Shown piece by piece: positions 1 through 8,470 of a stretch of 64,000 nucleotides of DNA. The DNA comes from Myxococcus hansupus (GTDB lineage: Bacteria > Myxococcota > Myxococcia > Myxococcales > Myxococcaceae). Both the position numbers and the translations under genes were made by a program. Positions within the stretch are counted from its first letter, which is position 1. The number at the start of each line of letters is the position of its first letter. The notes under the pieces are model-generated. The model was not told where the DNA came from. It saw nothing but the letters and a program-made list of their open reading frames with translations, and searched no databases. The stretch lies in the NCBI RefSeq assembly GCF_000280925.3, contig NZ_CP012109.1, forward strand, positions 3,678,501 to 3,742,500. The letters run 5' to 3'.

Positions 1-1080
1 GCGCGTGAAGCTGAAGGCGCCCACCTCGCGCAGGCCATGGGCCTTGGGCTCGTCGCCGCGCACCGCCGTGGCGTGGGCGCCCGGCGGCGGCGTGTCGCGC
101 AGGTCCACCACCGCGACCACCTTCACGCCGCGCTCGTGGAGCAGGTTCGCCAGCGCGTGCAGCTCCGCGCCCCAGCCCACCAGGGCCGCGGACTGGGGCG
201 CCACGTCGTAGCGGCGCAGCAGCAGGCTGGCCGCGCGGCCCGCGTAGACGCCGGGCAAATCGTTGTTCTCGAAGGGCACGGTGGGCGGGTGGCCGCCGGG
301 CGTCAGCAGGAAGCGCTCCGCGTACACCTTCAACAGGCGCGGCTGTTCGCCCTCCCAGCTTCCCACCGCGAGGAAGCGCCCCTCCGCATCATCGTAGAGG
401 CCCAGGGCGGTGGCCCGCGTCAGCACGCTGCCTTCGGGGAAGCTGCCCGCGTCGTCGATTGCGGGCGCGCCCGTCTCCGGAGCGCCGTGCGACAACCGGC
501 CGCCGAGCGAGGCATCCCGTTCCATCAGGAGGAAGTCCACGCCGCGTCCAGCGAGCACGCGCGCCGCGGCCAGTCCCGCCGCGCCGCCGCCCACCACCGC
601 GACGCGGGTGCGCACGGTGCGCGCGGGCGCCAGCGCTTGCGCGGGCTCACGGGGCAGCAGGCCCAGGCCGGCGAGCTGCCGCGCCACCTTGGCCATCACC
701 TGCTCGGCCACGGGCACGCCCGCGAACATCTCGTGGTGGTCCATGCCCTTGGGGAAGAACCAGTCGATGCTTTCGAAGATGTCGACCTTCGCGGACGGGT
801 AGGCGTTCTGCCGCTCCAGCTTCATGCCGTCGCGCGCGGGGGTGCGGCACGCGTAGACATTGGGCACGCCATCCACGCGCATCAGGCAATGCGAACAGGC
901 GCCGGCGAAGCAGTAGGGGCCTCGCGGCCGGTGGTACTTGATGGAACGGGCCAGCAGGGGCTCGCCCGCGGCAACGAGGGAGCACGCCACGGGCTCGCCT
1001 TCGATGGCGGGAAGGCTTTCGCCTTCGAGGTCCACGGTGATGGCCCGGCCGCGCGGAGGTACGTCGGGGAGGCGTCGCAT
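1..1080 (-). CDS. [2Fe-2S]/FAD-dependent oxidoreductase, sarcosine oxidase alpha-like (partial)
   Basis: The frame is open from ATG 1080 to the window edge (360 codons, C-terminus missing). An N-terminal ferredoxin-like [2Fe-2S] domain carries Cys57, Cys62, Cys65 and Cys78 (C-x4-C-x2-C-x12-C, in PYCFAGACSHCLMRVDG). It is followed by a Rossmann FAD/NAD site with GGGAAG at about 164-169. This order is typical of the alpha subunit of heterotetrameric sarcosine oxidase and of related amino-acid or proline/opine dehydrogenases that pass electrons through a small ferredoxin domain. The substrate cannot be assigned from this part. No clear Shine-Dalgarno precedes ATG 1080; an in-frame GTG lies eight codons upstream. 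A long opposite-strand frame over the gene is a GC shadow. Confidence 0.8.
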   Translation of the reverse strand, partial: MRRLPDVPPRGRAITVDLEGESLPAIEGEPVACSLVAAGEPLLARSIKYHRPRGPYCFAGACSHCLMRVDGVPNVYACRTPARDGMKLERQNAYPSAKVDIFESIDWFFPKGMDHHEMFAGVPVAEQVMAKVARQLAGLGLLPREPAQALAPARTVRTRVAVVGGGAAGLAAARVLAGRGVDFLLMERDASLGGRLSHGAPETGAPAIDDAGSFPEGSVLTRATALGLYDDAEGRFLAVGSWEGEQPRLLKVYAERFLLTPGGHPPTVPFENNDLPGVYAGRAASLLLRRYDVAPQSAALVGWGAELHALANLLHERGVKVVAVVDLRDTPPPGAHATAVRGDEPKAHGLREVGAFSFTR

Positions 1081-1220
1081 AGGGGTGCGCGCAAAATGGC
1101 GCACGCGGACCGGGCGGTCAAAGCCTCTGAAGCCATGACGCGGCATGGCCAACATGCCTGGCTGACAGGCGCGGTGATGGCGCTCGCGAGCTTGGCTAAG
1201 GCGCACACGGGAAAACGCGA

Positions 1221-1262
1221 AGGGGACCGTCCCGGGCCGTGTGGCGCCCGTGACGATCCCCT
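1221..1262 (-). terminator. Hairpin terminator after the STN/bactofilin-like gene
   Basis: AGGGGA (1221-1226) plus GTC (1229-1231) pair with GAC (1252-1254) plus TCCCCT (1257-1262), and an inner CGGGC/GCCCG stem lies at 1233-1237/1246-1250. Read on the minus strand the stem is followed by CGCGTTTTCCC, a short T tract. It sits about 30 bases past the stop of the gene at 1290, so it probably ends the sigma-factor operon. Confidence 0.45.
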
Positions 1263-1289
1263 GGAGGACAAATCAACTGGCAATCCCTG

Positions 1290-2747
1290 TCAGAGGGCCT
1301 GCTCGTTGGAGGGGATGATGGGCTCGGGCATGCCCTGCGGACGCTGCCCGAAGCGGGTGCGGATGACCGCACCCAGCGCCATGAACCCGACGAGGAGGGT
1401 GACCAGGGTGCCGAGGATGGGGATGGCGCCCACCACCATCAACACCAGCAGGCCGAGCGCCAGCACCACCGCCTGCGTCTTCCGGCCTCGGAGGACCGGC
1501 ACCTTCGTGCCCAGCTCGCTCGCCACCGCCGCGTAGCCCAGCGCCGCCGCCACGGGGGCGGCCAGCCACAGCACCAGGGCCACCGGGATTCCGATGATGG
1601 TGATGCAGAGCACCACCGTGAGCGGGACCATGGCCAGCAGGCCCAGGAAGCCGGTGAGCCCCGTCTGCACCGGGCTGCGGCGGACCTCTTCACCCAACTG
1701 CTTCATCCTCGCCGGGAAGAACATCTGCCCCAGGAAGCCGAGCCCGAAGAGCACCGCGAAGGTGAGGATGAAGCCCGCCAGGCCCGCGCCGTCGTCGTCC
1801 CGGTCGCCGCGGTTCCCGGACGGATGCTTGGCCTCCTTCACGCCCTTCTTGATTTCACCCGCGACCATCCGGCCGATGCCGGCGCCGCCGAAGGACTCGA
1901 TGCTGCCTTCCACCTGCGCGTCGTCGTCGCGCTCCACGGTGCCGCCAAAGGCAGACACGTCTCCGTCCACCTTCGCGTCCGGCCCCAGGATGACGTTGCC
2001 ACCGAAGGCGTGGGCGTCACCCTCCACGCGGCCGTGGACCTCCAGGTTGCCGCCGAAGGCCACCGCGTCATCCTTGACGTGGCCATTCACCACCAGGTTG
2101 CCGCCGTACACGACGGCGCTCTCCACCGTCTGGCCTTCCTTCACCTCGAGGTTCTGCCCGCGTGCCACCACGTTGCGGCTGCCGTTGCGGCGCATGTTGC
2201 GCCGGACCTCGTCCCGGGCCCGCTTCATCTCGTCGCGGGCGCGCTTCATCTCCTCGCGGACCTCCTCGGAGAAGTGCTCCGGCATGGGAGGCATCGGCGG
2301 GATGGGGGGAATCGGGGGGATGGGCGGCACCGTCACGGTGGAGGGCGCGTTGGCGACCGGCGCGGGCGCGTCGTTGGCGGAGGGCTCGCTCTCACCCGAG
2401 GCGGCGGCGTGCTTCTCCTTCTCCGTCATGGGGCGCAGCGTGAAGATGGTGCCGTCCTGGTCCAGCCGCAGCGAGTAGGCGCGGGCGACGGTGCGCAGGG
2501 CCTGGTTCGCGGTGACGCCGCGCAGGTGCACCTCGGCGGGCGAGTCCAGGTCGCCGGTGACGACTAGGTTGAGGCCGCCCTTGTCGGCGATCGTCTTGAG
2601 GGCGTCGCGCAGGCTGCCGCGGAAGCTGATGTCGATGGTGCTGGCGGCGGGAGCGCTCACCCCGGCCTGGGGCGCGGTGTTCTGCGCGAGCGCCATGGGG
2701 GCGCCGAGGAGCAGAGCGGGGAAGAGGATTCGAGAGAGGATCTTCAT
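1290..2747 (-). CDS. STN domain / bactofilin-like beta-solenoid membrane protein
   Basis: 485 residues from ATG 2747; the frame opens earlier but the signal peptide starts here (MKILSRILFPALLLG, cleavage near MALA-QN). Domains in order: a secretin/TonB short N-terminal (STN)-like domain at about 35-105; a proline linker (VPPIPPIPPIPPMPPMP); a charged helix with EEMKRARDEMKRARDEVRR; a polymer-forming bactofilin-like solenoid of about 17-residue repeats (each with FGGNLEV/VYGGNLV-type turns) at about 195-295; then about four hydrophobic membrane segments. It begins 7 bases after the anti-sigma stop, so it is the third gene of an ECF operon and may be its output or its sensor. No enzyme motif is visible. 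The export plus C-terminal membrane anchoring would place the solenoid outside the cytoplasm, unlike classic cytoplasmic bactofilins. Confidence 0.75.
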   Translation of the reverse strand: MKILSRILFPALLLGAPMALAQNTAPQAGVSAPAASTIDISFRGSLRDALKTIADKGGLNLVVTGDLDSPAEVHLRGVTANQALRTVARAYSLRLDQDGTIFTLRPMTEKEKHAAASGESEPSANDAPAPVANAPSTVTVPPIPPIPPIPPMPPMPEHFSEEVREEMKRARDEMKRARDEVRRNMRRNGSRNVVARGQNLEVKEGQTVESAVVYGGNLVVNGHVKDDAVAFGGNLEVHGRVEGDAHAFGGNVILGPDAKVDGDVSAFGGTVERDDDAQVEGSIESFGGAGIGRMVAGEIKKGVKEAKHPSGNRGDRDDDGAGLAGFILTFAVLFGLGFLGQMFFPARMKQLGEEVRRSPVQTGLTGFLGLLAMVPLTVVLCITIIGIPVALVLWLAAPVAAALGYAAVASELGTKVPVLRGRKTQAVVLALGLLVLMVVGAIPILGTLVTLLVGFMALGAVIRTRFGQRPQGMPEPIIPSNEQAL

Positions 2748-2754
2748 GGTTCGC

Positions 2755-3258
2755 TCACGCTCCGGAAGGGGTAGGCCCGGTTCCGACGAGCCGCTTGAGG
2801 CCATACAGCGAAGTCAGGAGGAGGAAGGCGAGGGAGCAGGCCACCGTCAGTCCCGCGGTGGACCACAACGCGTTGACGCCGCTGAGAACGCCCTCCACGA
2901 AGGGCCTCCCCTGAACCAGCACGGAGGCGAGCCCGGTGCCCAGCCGGCCGAGTGCCTGGTCGCTCATCACCAGGTAGCCCAGTCCGCCCAGCATGGACGT
3001 CAGCAGGATGGCCAGCCCAGACCAGACCTCGCGGCGTCGGGGGACGGGCTCGGCGGTGACGCGGGCCATGACGCTGGCCACCAGGGTGGGCGGGGGCAGC
3101 GGGTCCGCGAGCCGGTACAGGTCCTGCTCCATCAGCCGGTGCTCTTCCAGCACCGCGGAGCAGGCTTCGCATTCCGCGGCATGGTCGAGCGCCGGACCTT
3201 CTCCCTCATCCAGCTCCGTGAAGAGGACCTCGAGGTCGGGGCACAGGTCGGGATTCAT
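2755..3258 (-). CDS. Anti-sigma factor, zinc-finger type, two membrane segments
   Basis: 167 residues. The N-terminus holds H26-x3-C30-x2-C33 (HAAECEACS), the signature of ZAS-type anti-sigma domains that bind ECF sigma factors and release them on a signal. Two hydrophobic segments follow: one near 78-99 (VWSGLAILLTSMLGGLGYLV) and one near 132-153 (AGLTVACSLAFLLLTSLYGL). The segment between them would lie in the periplasm. The ATG overlaps the stop of the sigma gene by 4 bases (ATGA), so the two are translationally coupled and should be made in matched amounts. The inducing signal cannot be read from the sequence. Confidence 0.82.
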   Translation of the reverse strand: MNPDLCPDLEVLFTELDEGEGPALDHAAECEACSAVLEEHRLMEQDLYRLADPLPPPTLVASVMARVTAEPVPRRREVWSGLAILLTSMLGGLGYLVMSDQALGRLGTGLASVLVQGRPFVEGVLSGVNALWSTAGLTVACSLAFLLLTSLYGLKRLVGTGPTPSGA

Positions 3259-3884
3259 CGCGGAGCCTCCTCGGTCGTCATCTTCTTGCGAAGCTTCTCA
3301 CGGGCCCGGAAGAGACGGGCCATGATGGTCCCAGGCGCACAGCCCATGATCTGGGCGATCTCCTTCGTCGTGCGCTTCTGGACGTAATAGAGGGCGAGCA
3401 CCTCCCGGTCGTCGACCGACAAGGTGGCCATGGCCTCCTCCAGCGACTGGCGCTCCTCGCGGGCGATGGCGCCTTCCTCCTGCGACGCCTCGCCGCTGGG
3501 GAGGACCTCCTTCATGGGCTCCAGCTCCTCGGTGCGCACCTTGGTGCGGCGGCGGAGCAGGTCCAGGCAGAGGTTGCGGGTGATGGCGAGCACCCAGAGG
3601 TCGAACGGGCGCGAGTCATCGTACTTGTGCAGGTTCTGGTAGGCGCGGAGCAGGGCCTCCTGCGCCACCTCGGCGGCCTCGGCCTCACTCTGGAGCAGGC
3701 GCAGCGCCAGGCCGTAGACGGGGCGCTGCACGCTGCGAACCAGGGCCTCGAAAGCGGACGGGTCACCCCGGCGGGCGGCCAGCACGTCCGCTTTCCAGGG
3801 AAGCGGGGGGGCTTCCTCAGCCATCAGCATCCCGATGGCATGGGCGAGCGACCTGGGAGCGTCGTCGAGGGTAAGAGCGTTCAC
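3255..3884 (-). CDS. ECF RNA polymerase sigma factor
   Basis: Group IV sigma factor. Region 2 runs from AARRGDPSAFEALV to ITRNLCLDLLRRR. Region 4 begins LSVDDREVLALYYVQKRTTKEI and ends in a helix-turn-helix (MGCAPGTIMARLFRAREKLRK). I chose GTG 3884 because AGGACAAGG lies just upstream; this gives 209 residues. The frame opens at ATG 3920, and ATG 3830 is another option. First gene of a sigma / anti-sigma / STN-bactofilin-like operon. Such units usually activate their own promoter, but I saw no clear -35/-10 match upstream. Confidence 0.88.
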   Translation of the reverse strand: MNALTLDDAPRSLAHAIGMLMAEEAPPLPWKADVLAARRGDPSAFEALVRSVQRPVYGLALRLLQSEAEAAEVAQEALLRAYQNLHKYDDSRPFDLWVLAITRNLCLDLLRRRTKVRTEELEPMKEVLPSGEASQEEGAIAREERQSLEEAMATLSVDDREVLALYYVQKRTTKEIAQIMGCAPGTIMARLFRAREKLRKKMTTEEAPR

Positions 3885-3935
3885 GCCTTGTCCTACGGCG
3901 CGCCCGTCCCCCCATTGCATCGGGGGCCCGCATCT

Positions 3936-5723
3936 TTATTTCTTCCGTGATTTCGAAGGCTTGGCCTTCGAGGCTTTCTTGGCTTCGGTCTCCGCGCGGG
4001 CCACTTCACGGGCGGCCTTGCGCTTGCGCTGGCGCTCTCGGAAGCCCAGCGGCACGGCCGGCTCCACGGGCGTGGGGGCCTCGGGCGCCTTGCTGGCGAG
4101 CGTGCGCGCGCGGCCGGGCGCGGGCTCGGGGAGCTGCAGGTCGCGGGACGAACTCCGGCGGCCAGCACCCGGACGGCGGGCCGTGTCCGAACCGGCGGCA
4201 GTGCGGCCTCCGGACCCACGGCGAGGGGCGTCTGAATCCGAACCGGCGGCACCGCGGCTGCTGAACCCACGGCGCGGGCCGTCCGTCTCCGAACCCTCGG
4301 CACCACGGCTTCCGAACCCACGGCGCGGCGCCTCGGCGTCCGAACCCGCGGCACCACGGCTGCCGAACCCACGGCGCGGAGCGTCGGACTCCGAATCCGC
4401 GGCGTTGCGGCCTCCGGAAGCGCGGCGAGGCGCGTCGCCATCACGGCGCGGCGGACCCCGGCGGCTGGAGGGCTCCTGCGCGGCGGCGGCGGCCTCGGCC
4501 TCCACGAGCTTCGGGCGCTGCGAGGCGCGGATGGTCTCCGCGCTGTCCTCGGCGTACTCGAAGTGGAACAGCCGCTTGACGACCAGCGTGGCGTAGGCGC
4601 CGGGGGGCAGGGTGAAGGCGATGTTCACCTTGATGTCGCCGCGGTTGACCTCGTCCGGCATCGTCCGGCCCACGACGAGCTTGTGCGGGAACGACAGCAG
4701 GGGCCGCTCCTCGTGCTTGAAGTAGAGGCGGCGCTCGGCGCCCGGGACGCGCAGGTCCTCCAGGCGGAGCTTCTCGCGGCCCAGCACCCAGCGCACGGCC
4801 TCCTCGACCTTCGGGTCGCTGAAGGTGCTGTTGGGGGCGAGCAGGGGGAAGGAAGCGTCGCGCAGGGTGCGCAGCACGTCCGGGTTGGCGTCGCGGTGGA
4901 ACAGCAGCGTGCCGGCCTGGTAGCGCATGGGGAAGAGGTGCTCGCGCGGCAGCATCAACTGCAGGTAGCGCCGCACGCCCTCGTTCCAGAGGAAGCTCTG
5001 GTAGGTGAAGATCAGCATCGCGCGGTAGTCCGCGTCGATCTGCAGGAAGGCGCGGAGGTAGTCGCCCGGCTGGTCGCGCAGGGACTTGAGGACGCGGTGG
5101 TACTTGCGCGTGCCCTCATAGGGAACGCGGGCGTCCCAGCGGCCCCAGTTCTCCCTCCAGAAGGCCTTGATCTTGGAGTCCTCCGTCCGGTCCAGCTCGG
5201 ACGGCTTGGCCATGTAGTTGTGGAGCGCGGCCTCGAAGTCACCCCGGATGAGGTCCTTGGCGATGAAGCCCTGGCCGTGCTTCAGCGAGCCGAAGCGCTG
5301 GCTGTCGAAGTAGTTGATGACGCCCAGGCGGTTGACCTCGGCGGCGGCCACGTTGAGGGGCCCCAGCGTCGCGTCTTCCAGCGCGCGCACCGTCACCGAG
5401 AAGCGGTTGGACGTGATGTTGGCGGCGGACAGCGGCTTGTCCGTGCGGCCCAGGTACTTCAGGCGCAGGTCGGGCTCCTGCATGTCCACGTCGGCGCCGT
5501 CCACCGCGATGATCTGCTCGGTCCGGCCCTGCTTGTCCTTGAGTCCGCAATAGCTGATGGCACCCGGCTTGAGGCCGAAGGCATCGCGCAGACGCGTCAC
5601 GGCGTCGAACGTGGACAGCTTCTGCTTGTCCATCAGGTAGACGCGGTGACGTCCCGAGTCGACTTCGTCGAAACGGTATGACTCCTTGACGGAGAAGTCC
5701 TCGGGCTTTTGTTTGATTCGCAC
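3936..5723 (-). CDS. truD: tRNA pseudouridine(13) synthase TruD with long basic repeat tail
   Basis: 595 residues, against about 350 for typical TruD. The catalytic core fills roughly residues 1-410: GLKDKQGRTEQ holds the catalytic Asp63 (TruD motif II), and NYFDSQRFGS matches the conserved RNA-binding segment. The enzyme makes pseudouridine 13 in tRNA. From about residue 415 the protein is low-complexity: near-identical 17-residue units (APRRGFGSRGAAGSDAE type, 51 bp at DNA level, about five copies over 4180-4440) and then a Lys/Arg-rich end (RERQRKRKAAREV, KPSKSRKK). The RGF/RRG composition resembles RNA-binding tails of helicases and chaperones. The core reads as complete, so activity is expected; the role of the tail is inferred. 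Confidence 0.93.
   Translation of the reverse strand: MRIKQKPEDFSVKESYRFDEVDSGRHRVYLMDKQKLSTFDAVTRLRDAFGLKPGAISYCGLKDKQGRTEQIIAVDGADVDMQEPDLRLKYLGRTDKPLSAANITSNRFSVTVRALEDATLGPLNVAAAEVNRLGVINYFDSQRFGSLKHGQGFIAKDLIRGDFEAALHNYMAKPSELDRTEDSKIKAFWRENWGRWDARVPYEGTRKYHRVLKSLRDQPGDYLRAFLQIDADYRAMLIFTYQSFLWNEGVRRYLQLMLPREHLFPMRYQAGTLLFHRDANPDVLRTLRDASFPLLAPNSTFSDPKVEEAVRWVLGREKLRLEDLRVPGAERRLYFKHEERPLLSFPHKLVVGRTMPDEVNRGDIKVNIAFTLPPGAYATLVVKRLFHFEYAEDSAETIRASQRPKLVEAEAAAAAQEPSSRRGPPRRDGDAPRRASGGRNAADSESDAPRRGFGSRGAAGSDAEAPRRGFGSRGAEGSETDGPRRGFSSRGAAGSDSDAPRRGSGGRTAAGSDTARRPGAGRRSSSRDLQLPEPAPGRARTLASKAPEAPTPVEPAVPLGFRERQRKRKAAREVARAETEAKKASKAKPSKSRKK
4180..4440. repeat. 51-bp in-frame tandem repeat in truD
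   Basis: The block GAACCCACGGCGCG recurs at 4263, 4314 and 4365, exactly 51 bp apart, with weaker copies on both sides. Each copy encodes 17 residues of the form APRRGFGSRGAAGSD. The unit is a multiple of three, so copy number can change without breaking the frame. It is imperfect: sequence drift is concentrated at third codon positions and at the Asp/Glu pair ending each unit. Confidence 0.85.
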
Positions 5724-5793
5724 GGCGCCCCCTTACCAGCGCGGCGCCCCGGAATGAAGCGTCTGCGCCAGAAAGGGGATAACGTGACTTCCC

Positions 5794-6687
5794 ATGCGAA
5801 TTCTTCCCTGGCTGTTCCTGACGTTGCTGACGGGGTGTGCTTCCACGCTGTCCACGCAGCAGACGGCTCGAACGCTGGCGCCCGGCCAGGTCCAGGTGAC
5901 GGGCGGCGTGGGGGCCTTCGTCCCGGTCGGCACCATCGTCCGGGTGGTGGAGGAGGGGCGGGAGCAAAGCCGGGAGGCCTGGGACGCCATCGTGAATGAC
6001 CGGCCGTACGCGCTGGGCGAAGAGGCGCAGCAGCGGATTCTCACCGCGGGCGTGGCGCTGATGGCGTCCCCGCCGGGCGTCAACCCGGAGCTGATGCTCC
6101 GCGTGGGCGTGCTGGACGGGCTGGACGTGGGCGTGCGCTACAGCGGCATCTCCCTGCGCGGGGACCTCAAGGTGCGGCTCGCCCACGGCGGAGACACGGT
6201 GGGCCGGTACCTGGAGCCGGGCCAGCGCTCGTTCGACCTGGCGATGGGGGTCGGCGTGTCCCGGCACTTCTTCAGCAGCCCGGTCCTGGACGTGCTGGAG
6301 GTGGTGGAGATGAACGACTTCGGGCGCTACGACATCGAGGTGCCCGTCTACCTGAGCGCGGACTGGGGGGACATCTTCAAGCTCTACGCGGCGCCCAAGT
6401 ACATCTACAGCCGCACCCGGATGGACGCGCGGCTGGTGAACTACGCGGAGCAGGGCAAGCCGGTGACGGGCTTCGACGCATCGCTTCCCGCGACGGTGGG
6501 CAGCCACTTCGTCGGATCCACCCTGGGCATCGCGGTGGGTTACCGGTACGTCCACCTCTTCGCCGAGGTGACGGCCGGCTACTTCCGGACGCGGCCACGG
6601 CTCTTCGGAATGGAGCGGGACCTGGGGGGCGTTGCGGTGATGCCCAGCGTGGGGTTGGCCATCCGGGGCGGCGGCTCGGACCGGTAG
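5794..6687 (+). CDS. Outer-membrane lipoprotein, probable beta-barrel
   Basis: 297 residues with a lipoprotein signal (MRILPWLFLTLLTGC, Cys15). The mature part has many alternating-residue strands with aromatic girdles (VGVRYSGISLRGDLKVRL, IAVGYRYVHLFAEVTAGYF), which suggests a small outer-membrane barrel or a barrel-like lipoprotein. No family motif is recognised. It reads away from truD with about 70 bases between the two starts. A hairpin follows its stop at 6695-6729. Confidence 0.7.
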   Translation: MRILPWLFLTLLTGCASTLSTQQTARTLAPGQVQVTGGVGAFVPVGTIVRVVEEGREQSREAWDAIVNDRPYALGEEAQQRILTAGVALMASPPGVNPELMLRVGVLDGLDVGVRYSGISLRGDLKVRLAHGGDTVGRYLEPGQRSFDLAMGVGVSRHFFSSPVLDVLEVVEMNDFGRYDIEVPVYLSADWGDIFKLYAAPKYIYSRTRMDARLVNYAEQGKPVTGFDASLPATVGSHFVGSTLGIAVGYRYVHLFAEVTAGYFRTRPRLFGMERDLGGVAVMPSVGLAIRGGGSDR

Positions 6688-6694
6688 GTGCCAG

Positions 6695-6729
6695 CCAGGC
6701 AGGCGTCCAGCTTCCTGGATGCTGCCTGG
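6695..6729 (+). terminator. Hairpin after the outer-membrane lipoprotein gene
   Basis: CCAGGCAG (6695-6702) pairs with CTGCCTGG (6722-6729), and an inner TCCAG/CTGGA stem closes on a CTTC loop. The stop codon is 8 bases upstream. There is no long T run (GTGTTC follows), as is common in GC-rich genomes. Confidence 0.5.
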
Positions 6730-6805
6730 GTGTTCAGTGGTGATTTCCGAGCGTTCCCCGGTGACGATGCGCTCTGGTAGTGTCCGGGCCGGTGAGGATT
6801 TCCGC

Positions 6806-8470
6806 GTGAGCCAGTCCCCCGCCCCATTTGCACCCAAACCCGGGCAGATTCGCGGCCCCCGTCTGACAGGGCGCTTCGCGGACGGCACGCTCGGAGAGTT
6901 TCCATTGGGACCGGCGACGTCCCTGGGCCGGCATCCGTCCAACACGCTGCGGCTGGTGGACCGGGAGGTCTCCAAGGAACACGCCGTCATCGAGCGCGTG
7001 GGCAAGGAGTTCGTCCTCAAGGACCTGGGCTCGTCCAACGGCACCTTCGTGAATGGCCGCCGGGTGAAGGAGCTCAAGCTGCGCGACGGGGATGAAATCT
7101 CCCTGGGCGCCTCGCGGCTCATCTTCCACAGCGGCGAGCCGCCAGCGGCCTCCAACGCGCCCACCGCGCCGGGCGTGACGGTGGTGGCGCAGTCCATCTC
7201 CATGCCGGCCTTCCTGGCGCAGATGGATCAGGTGCCGCAGAACTTCCGGCCCGCCGAGCAGGTGTCCGACGTGGAGGCCCTGCGCCGCGACTACGAGAAG
7301 CTGCGCATCGCCCACGAGTTCCACCGGCAGGTGAGCCTGCAGGGCAGCCAGACGGACCTCTTCGAGCAGATCCTCAAGGTGGCCTTCCAGCTTTTGGCCG
7401 CCGACCACGGCGTCATCCTGAAGGTGGCCGCGGATGGGGAGTTCATCCCGTCGGCGGTGCACCACCGCTCCGACAAGGCCGTCAACGTCATGCTGTCCGA
7501 CACTGTGCTCAAGCGCGTGGTGGAGACGGGCAAGGCGGTGCTGACGGCGGACGCCATCATCGACGAGCGCTTCTCCGCCGCGGAGAGCATCGTCGCGCAG
7601 GGCATCCGGTCCGCCATGGCGGTGCCGCTGAAGGTGAACGGGAAGATCCAGGCGGTGCTCTTCCTGGACAGCCGTCAGCAGATCAACGCCTTCTCGGAGA
7701 AGGACCTGACCATCCTCTCCGGCATCGCCTCCCAGGCGAGCATCGCGCTGGAGAACGCCGCGCTGGCCGAGCAGATTCGCGCCGAGGCGGTGACGCGCGC
7801 GGAGCTGAGCCGCTTCCTGTCCAAGGCCGTCGCCGACGCGGTGATTGCCGGCGAGACGGAAGATCTGGCACAGAGCCGTCTGGCGGAGGTGAGCTGCCTG
7901 TTCGCCGACATCCGCGGGTTCACCACCATCTCGGAGAACGACTCTCCGCAAGAGGTGGTGGCCATGCTCAACGCTTTCTTCACCGCGATGGCCGGCGTGG
8001 TGTTCAGACACGAGGGGAATCTGGACAAGTTCATTGGGGACTGTGTCATGGCCGTCTGGGGGCCGCCGCTGTCACACCCGGACGACGCCGCCCGCGCGCT
8101 TCGCGCCGCCTTGGAGATGCAGGACGCCGTTCATGAGCTGAACCGCAAGCGCGTGGCCGAAGGGAAGGCGCCCATCGAGGTGGGCATCGGCGTGAACACC
8201 GGTCAGGCGGTTGTCGGCTACATGGGCAGCGCGGAGCGCCACGAGTTCACGGCCATTGGCGACACGGTGAACACCGCCTCGCGCCTGTGTGGCATGGCGA
8301 AGAGCGGCGAGGTGCTGGCCTCGGATACGACGGTGCGCCGGGCGGGCGCCGGCTTCGACGTGGAGGGGTTGCCGGCCCTCCAGGTGAAGGGCAAGGAGAA
8401 GGCCGTGCCCACCTACCGCGTCCATGGCCTGGAATACACCACGGCCGCTTCCTCCTCGCGCCGCGTATGA
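6806..8470 (+). CDS. FHA-GAF class III adenylate cyclase
   Basis: 554 residues from GTG 6806, chosen because GGTGAGGA lies 8 bases upstream; the open frame starts at 6719. An FHA phosphothreonine-binding domain has GRH at 41-43, SKEH at 56-59 and GSSNGTFVNG at 75-84. A GAF domain follows at about 185-335, then a class III nucleotide cyclase at about 365-540. The metal-binding aspartates are present (FADIRGFT and FIGDCVMAVWG). The Lys in NLDKFIGD and Thr in EFTAIGD match the adenine-selecting pair, so the product should be cAMP. No membrane segment is seen, so it is cytoplasmic. Its stop overlaps the start of the adjacent Ser/Thr kinase by 4 bases, and the FHA domain is an obvious candidate to bind a phosphothreonine made by that kinase. 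Confidence 0.9.
   Translation: MSQSPAPFAPKPGQIRGPRLTGRFADGTLGEFPLGPATSLGRHPSNTLRLVDREVSKEHAVIERVGKEFVLKDLGSSNGTFVNGRRVKELKLRDGDEISLGASRLIFHSGEPPAASNAPTAPGVTVVAQSISMPAFLAQMDQVPQNFRPAEQVSDVEALRRDYEKLRIAHEFHRQVSLQGSQTDLFEQILKVAFQLLAADHGVILKVAADGEFIPSAVHHRSDKAVNVMLSDTVLKRVVETGKAVLTADAIIDERFSAAESIVAQGIRSAMAVPLKVNGKIQAVLFLDSRQQINAFSEKDLTILSGIASQASIALENAALAEQIRAEAVTRAELSRFLSKAVADAVIAGETEDLAQSRLAEVSCLFADIRGFTTISENDSPQEVVAMLNAFFTAMAGVVFRHEGNLDKFIGDCVMAVWGPPLSHPDDAARALRAALEMQDAVHELNRKRVAEGKAPIEVGIGVNTGQAVVGYMGSAERHEFTAIGDTVNTASRLCGMAKSGEVLASDTTVRRAGAGFDVEGLPALQVKGKEKAVPTYRVHGLEYTTAASSSRRV

Noticed and set aside
37-1536. Long plus-strand frame (499 codons)
   Set aside because: Antisense to the FAD oxidoreductase and STN/bactofilin genes; Arg/Ala/His-rich composition typical of GC shadow frames.
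4180-4440. CRISPR-like regular repeats in truD
   Set aside because: 51-bp units are adjacent, without unique spacers, and stay in the reading frame; they are coding tandem repeats.
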